From Caulobacteraceae bacterium (GTDB lineage Bacteria; Pseudomonadota; Alphaproteobacteria; Caulobacterales; Aquidulcibacteraceae): a DNA stretch of 15,649 bases. The stretch is taken from positions 1 through 15,649 of the forward strand of contig JADJCG010000035.1 of NCBI GenBank assembly GCA_016703335.1, in the 5' to 3' direction. Both the position numbers and the translations under genes were made by a program. A model generated the notes under the pieces. It worked only from the letters and a program-made list of their open reading frames with translations, had not been told where the DNA came from and ran no database searches. Below, piece after piece: positions 15,579-15,649 of this stretch (the first letter of the stretch is position 1; each line of letters opens with the position of its first letter).

Positions 15579-15649
15579 CCGCCACCGTCTGATTTGGGCC
15601 AACGTGCGCCGTCGCGTACAAAATCACGAACGGCAAAGTCGCTCAATTC
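15579..15649 (-). repeat. Intergenic repeat family, copy D (cut by window edge)
   Basis: Contains CGCCACCGTC as in copy C, then TTGGGCCAACGTGC as in copy A, and ends with TCGCTCAATT as in copy C. GGGCC to the GGC at the GGCCTAC position is again 36 bases (15596 to 15632). It lies upstream of the COQ9-like pair and continues past the window. Confidence 0.55.

Noticed and set aside
11168..15649. Repeats read as true integron attC sites
   Set aside because: The ends do not consistently show RYYYAAC and GTTRRRY core sites (a GTTGGAT at 14265-14271 is isolated), no integron integrase is in view, and unit A does not follow a gene end. Kept only as an alternative for the repeat finding.

Overview
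The window looks like a piece of an alphaproteobacterial chromosome, most likely Caulobacterales/Hyphomonadaceae-like. The reasons are high GC, an AstA plus M20 hydrolase pair, YciB, Caulobacter-style OmpA-like barrels, and a GGAAC-N16-CGTTT motif typical of the alphaproteobacterial general-stress sigma factor EcfG/SigT. No rRNA, tRNA, CRISPR array, transposase or integrase was recognised. Nearly every long gene is broken by single-base frameshifts, yet overall gene lengths match their families and homology resumes at once in another frame. The best explanation is uncorrected long-read indels, so genes are given here as whole loci with the breaks noted.

Layout. 1-2329 (minus): an M20-type metallohydrolase followed by arginine N-succinyltransferase astA, with the start of another gene perhaps at the left edge; this is an arginine-degradation (AST) unit. 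2330-4911 (minus): two tandem OmpA-like outer-membrane proteins with near-identical peptidoglycan-binding domains, each with its own terminator; the first has a strong EcfG-type promoter and a long structured leader. 4912-5465: mostly non-coding. 5466-9376 (plus): a small proline-rich single-pass membrane protein, then a GT4 glycosyltransferase and an amylo-alpha-1,6-glucosidase, a glycogen/alpha-glucan module. 9417-11084 (minus): YciB, a possible 31-residue coupled ORF, and a SIMPL-domain periplasmic protein. 11308-13407 (plus): a textbook sigma70 promoter, a four-helix membrane protein, an XRE regulator, and a membrane-anchored beta-lactamase-fold serine hydrolase. 13527-15493 (minus): an unnamed protein with two CxxC pairs and two adjacent paralogous COQ9-like (TetR-fold) proteins.

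The most unusual non-coding signal is a family of about 115-130 bp intergenic repeats, four copies in the same orientation (about 11168, 13411, 14297 and 15579). Three bracket the minus-strand accessory genes at 13.5-15.5 kb in a cassette-like way. Other points worth following are the tandem COQ9-like pair, the near-identical OmpA C-termini attached to divergent barrels, stress-type promoters, and the idea that the M20 hydrolase next to astA supplies a desuccinylase step. All identifications come from reading motifs by eye; no database search was possible.
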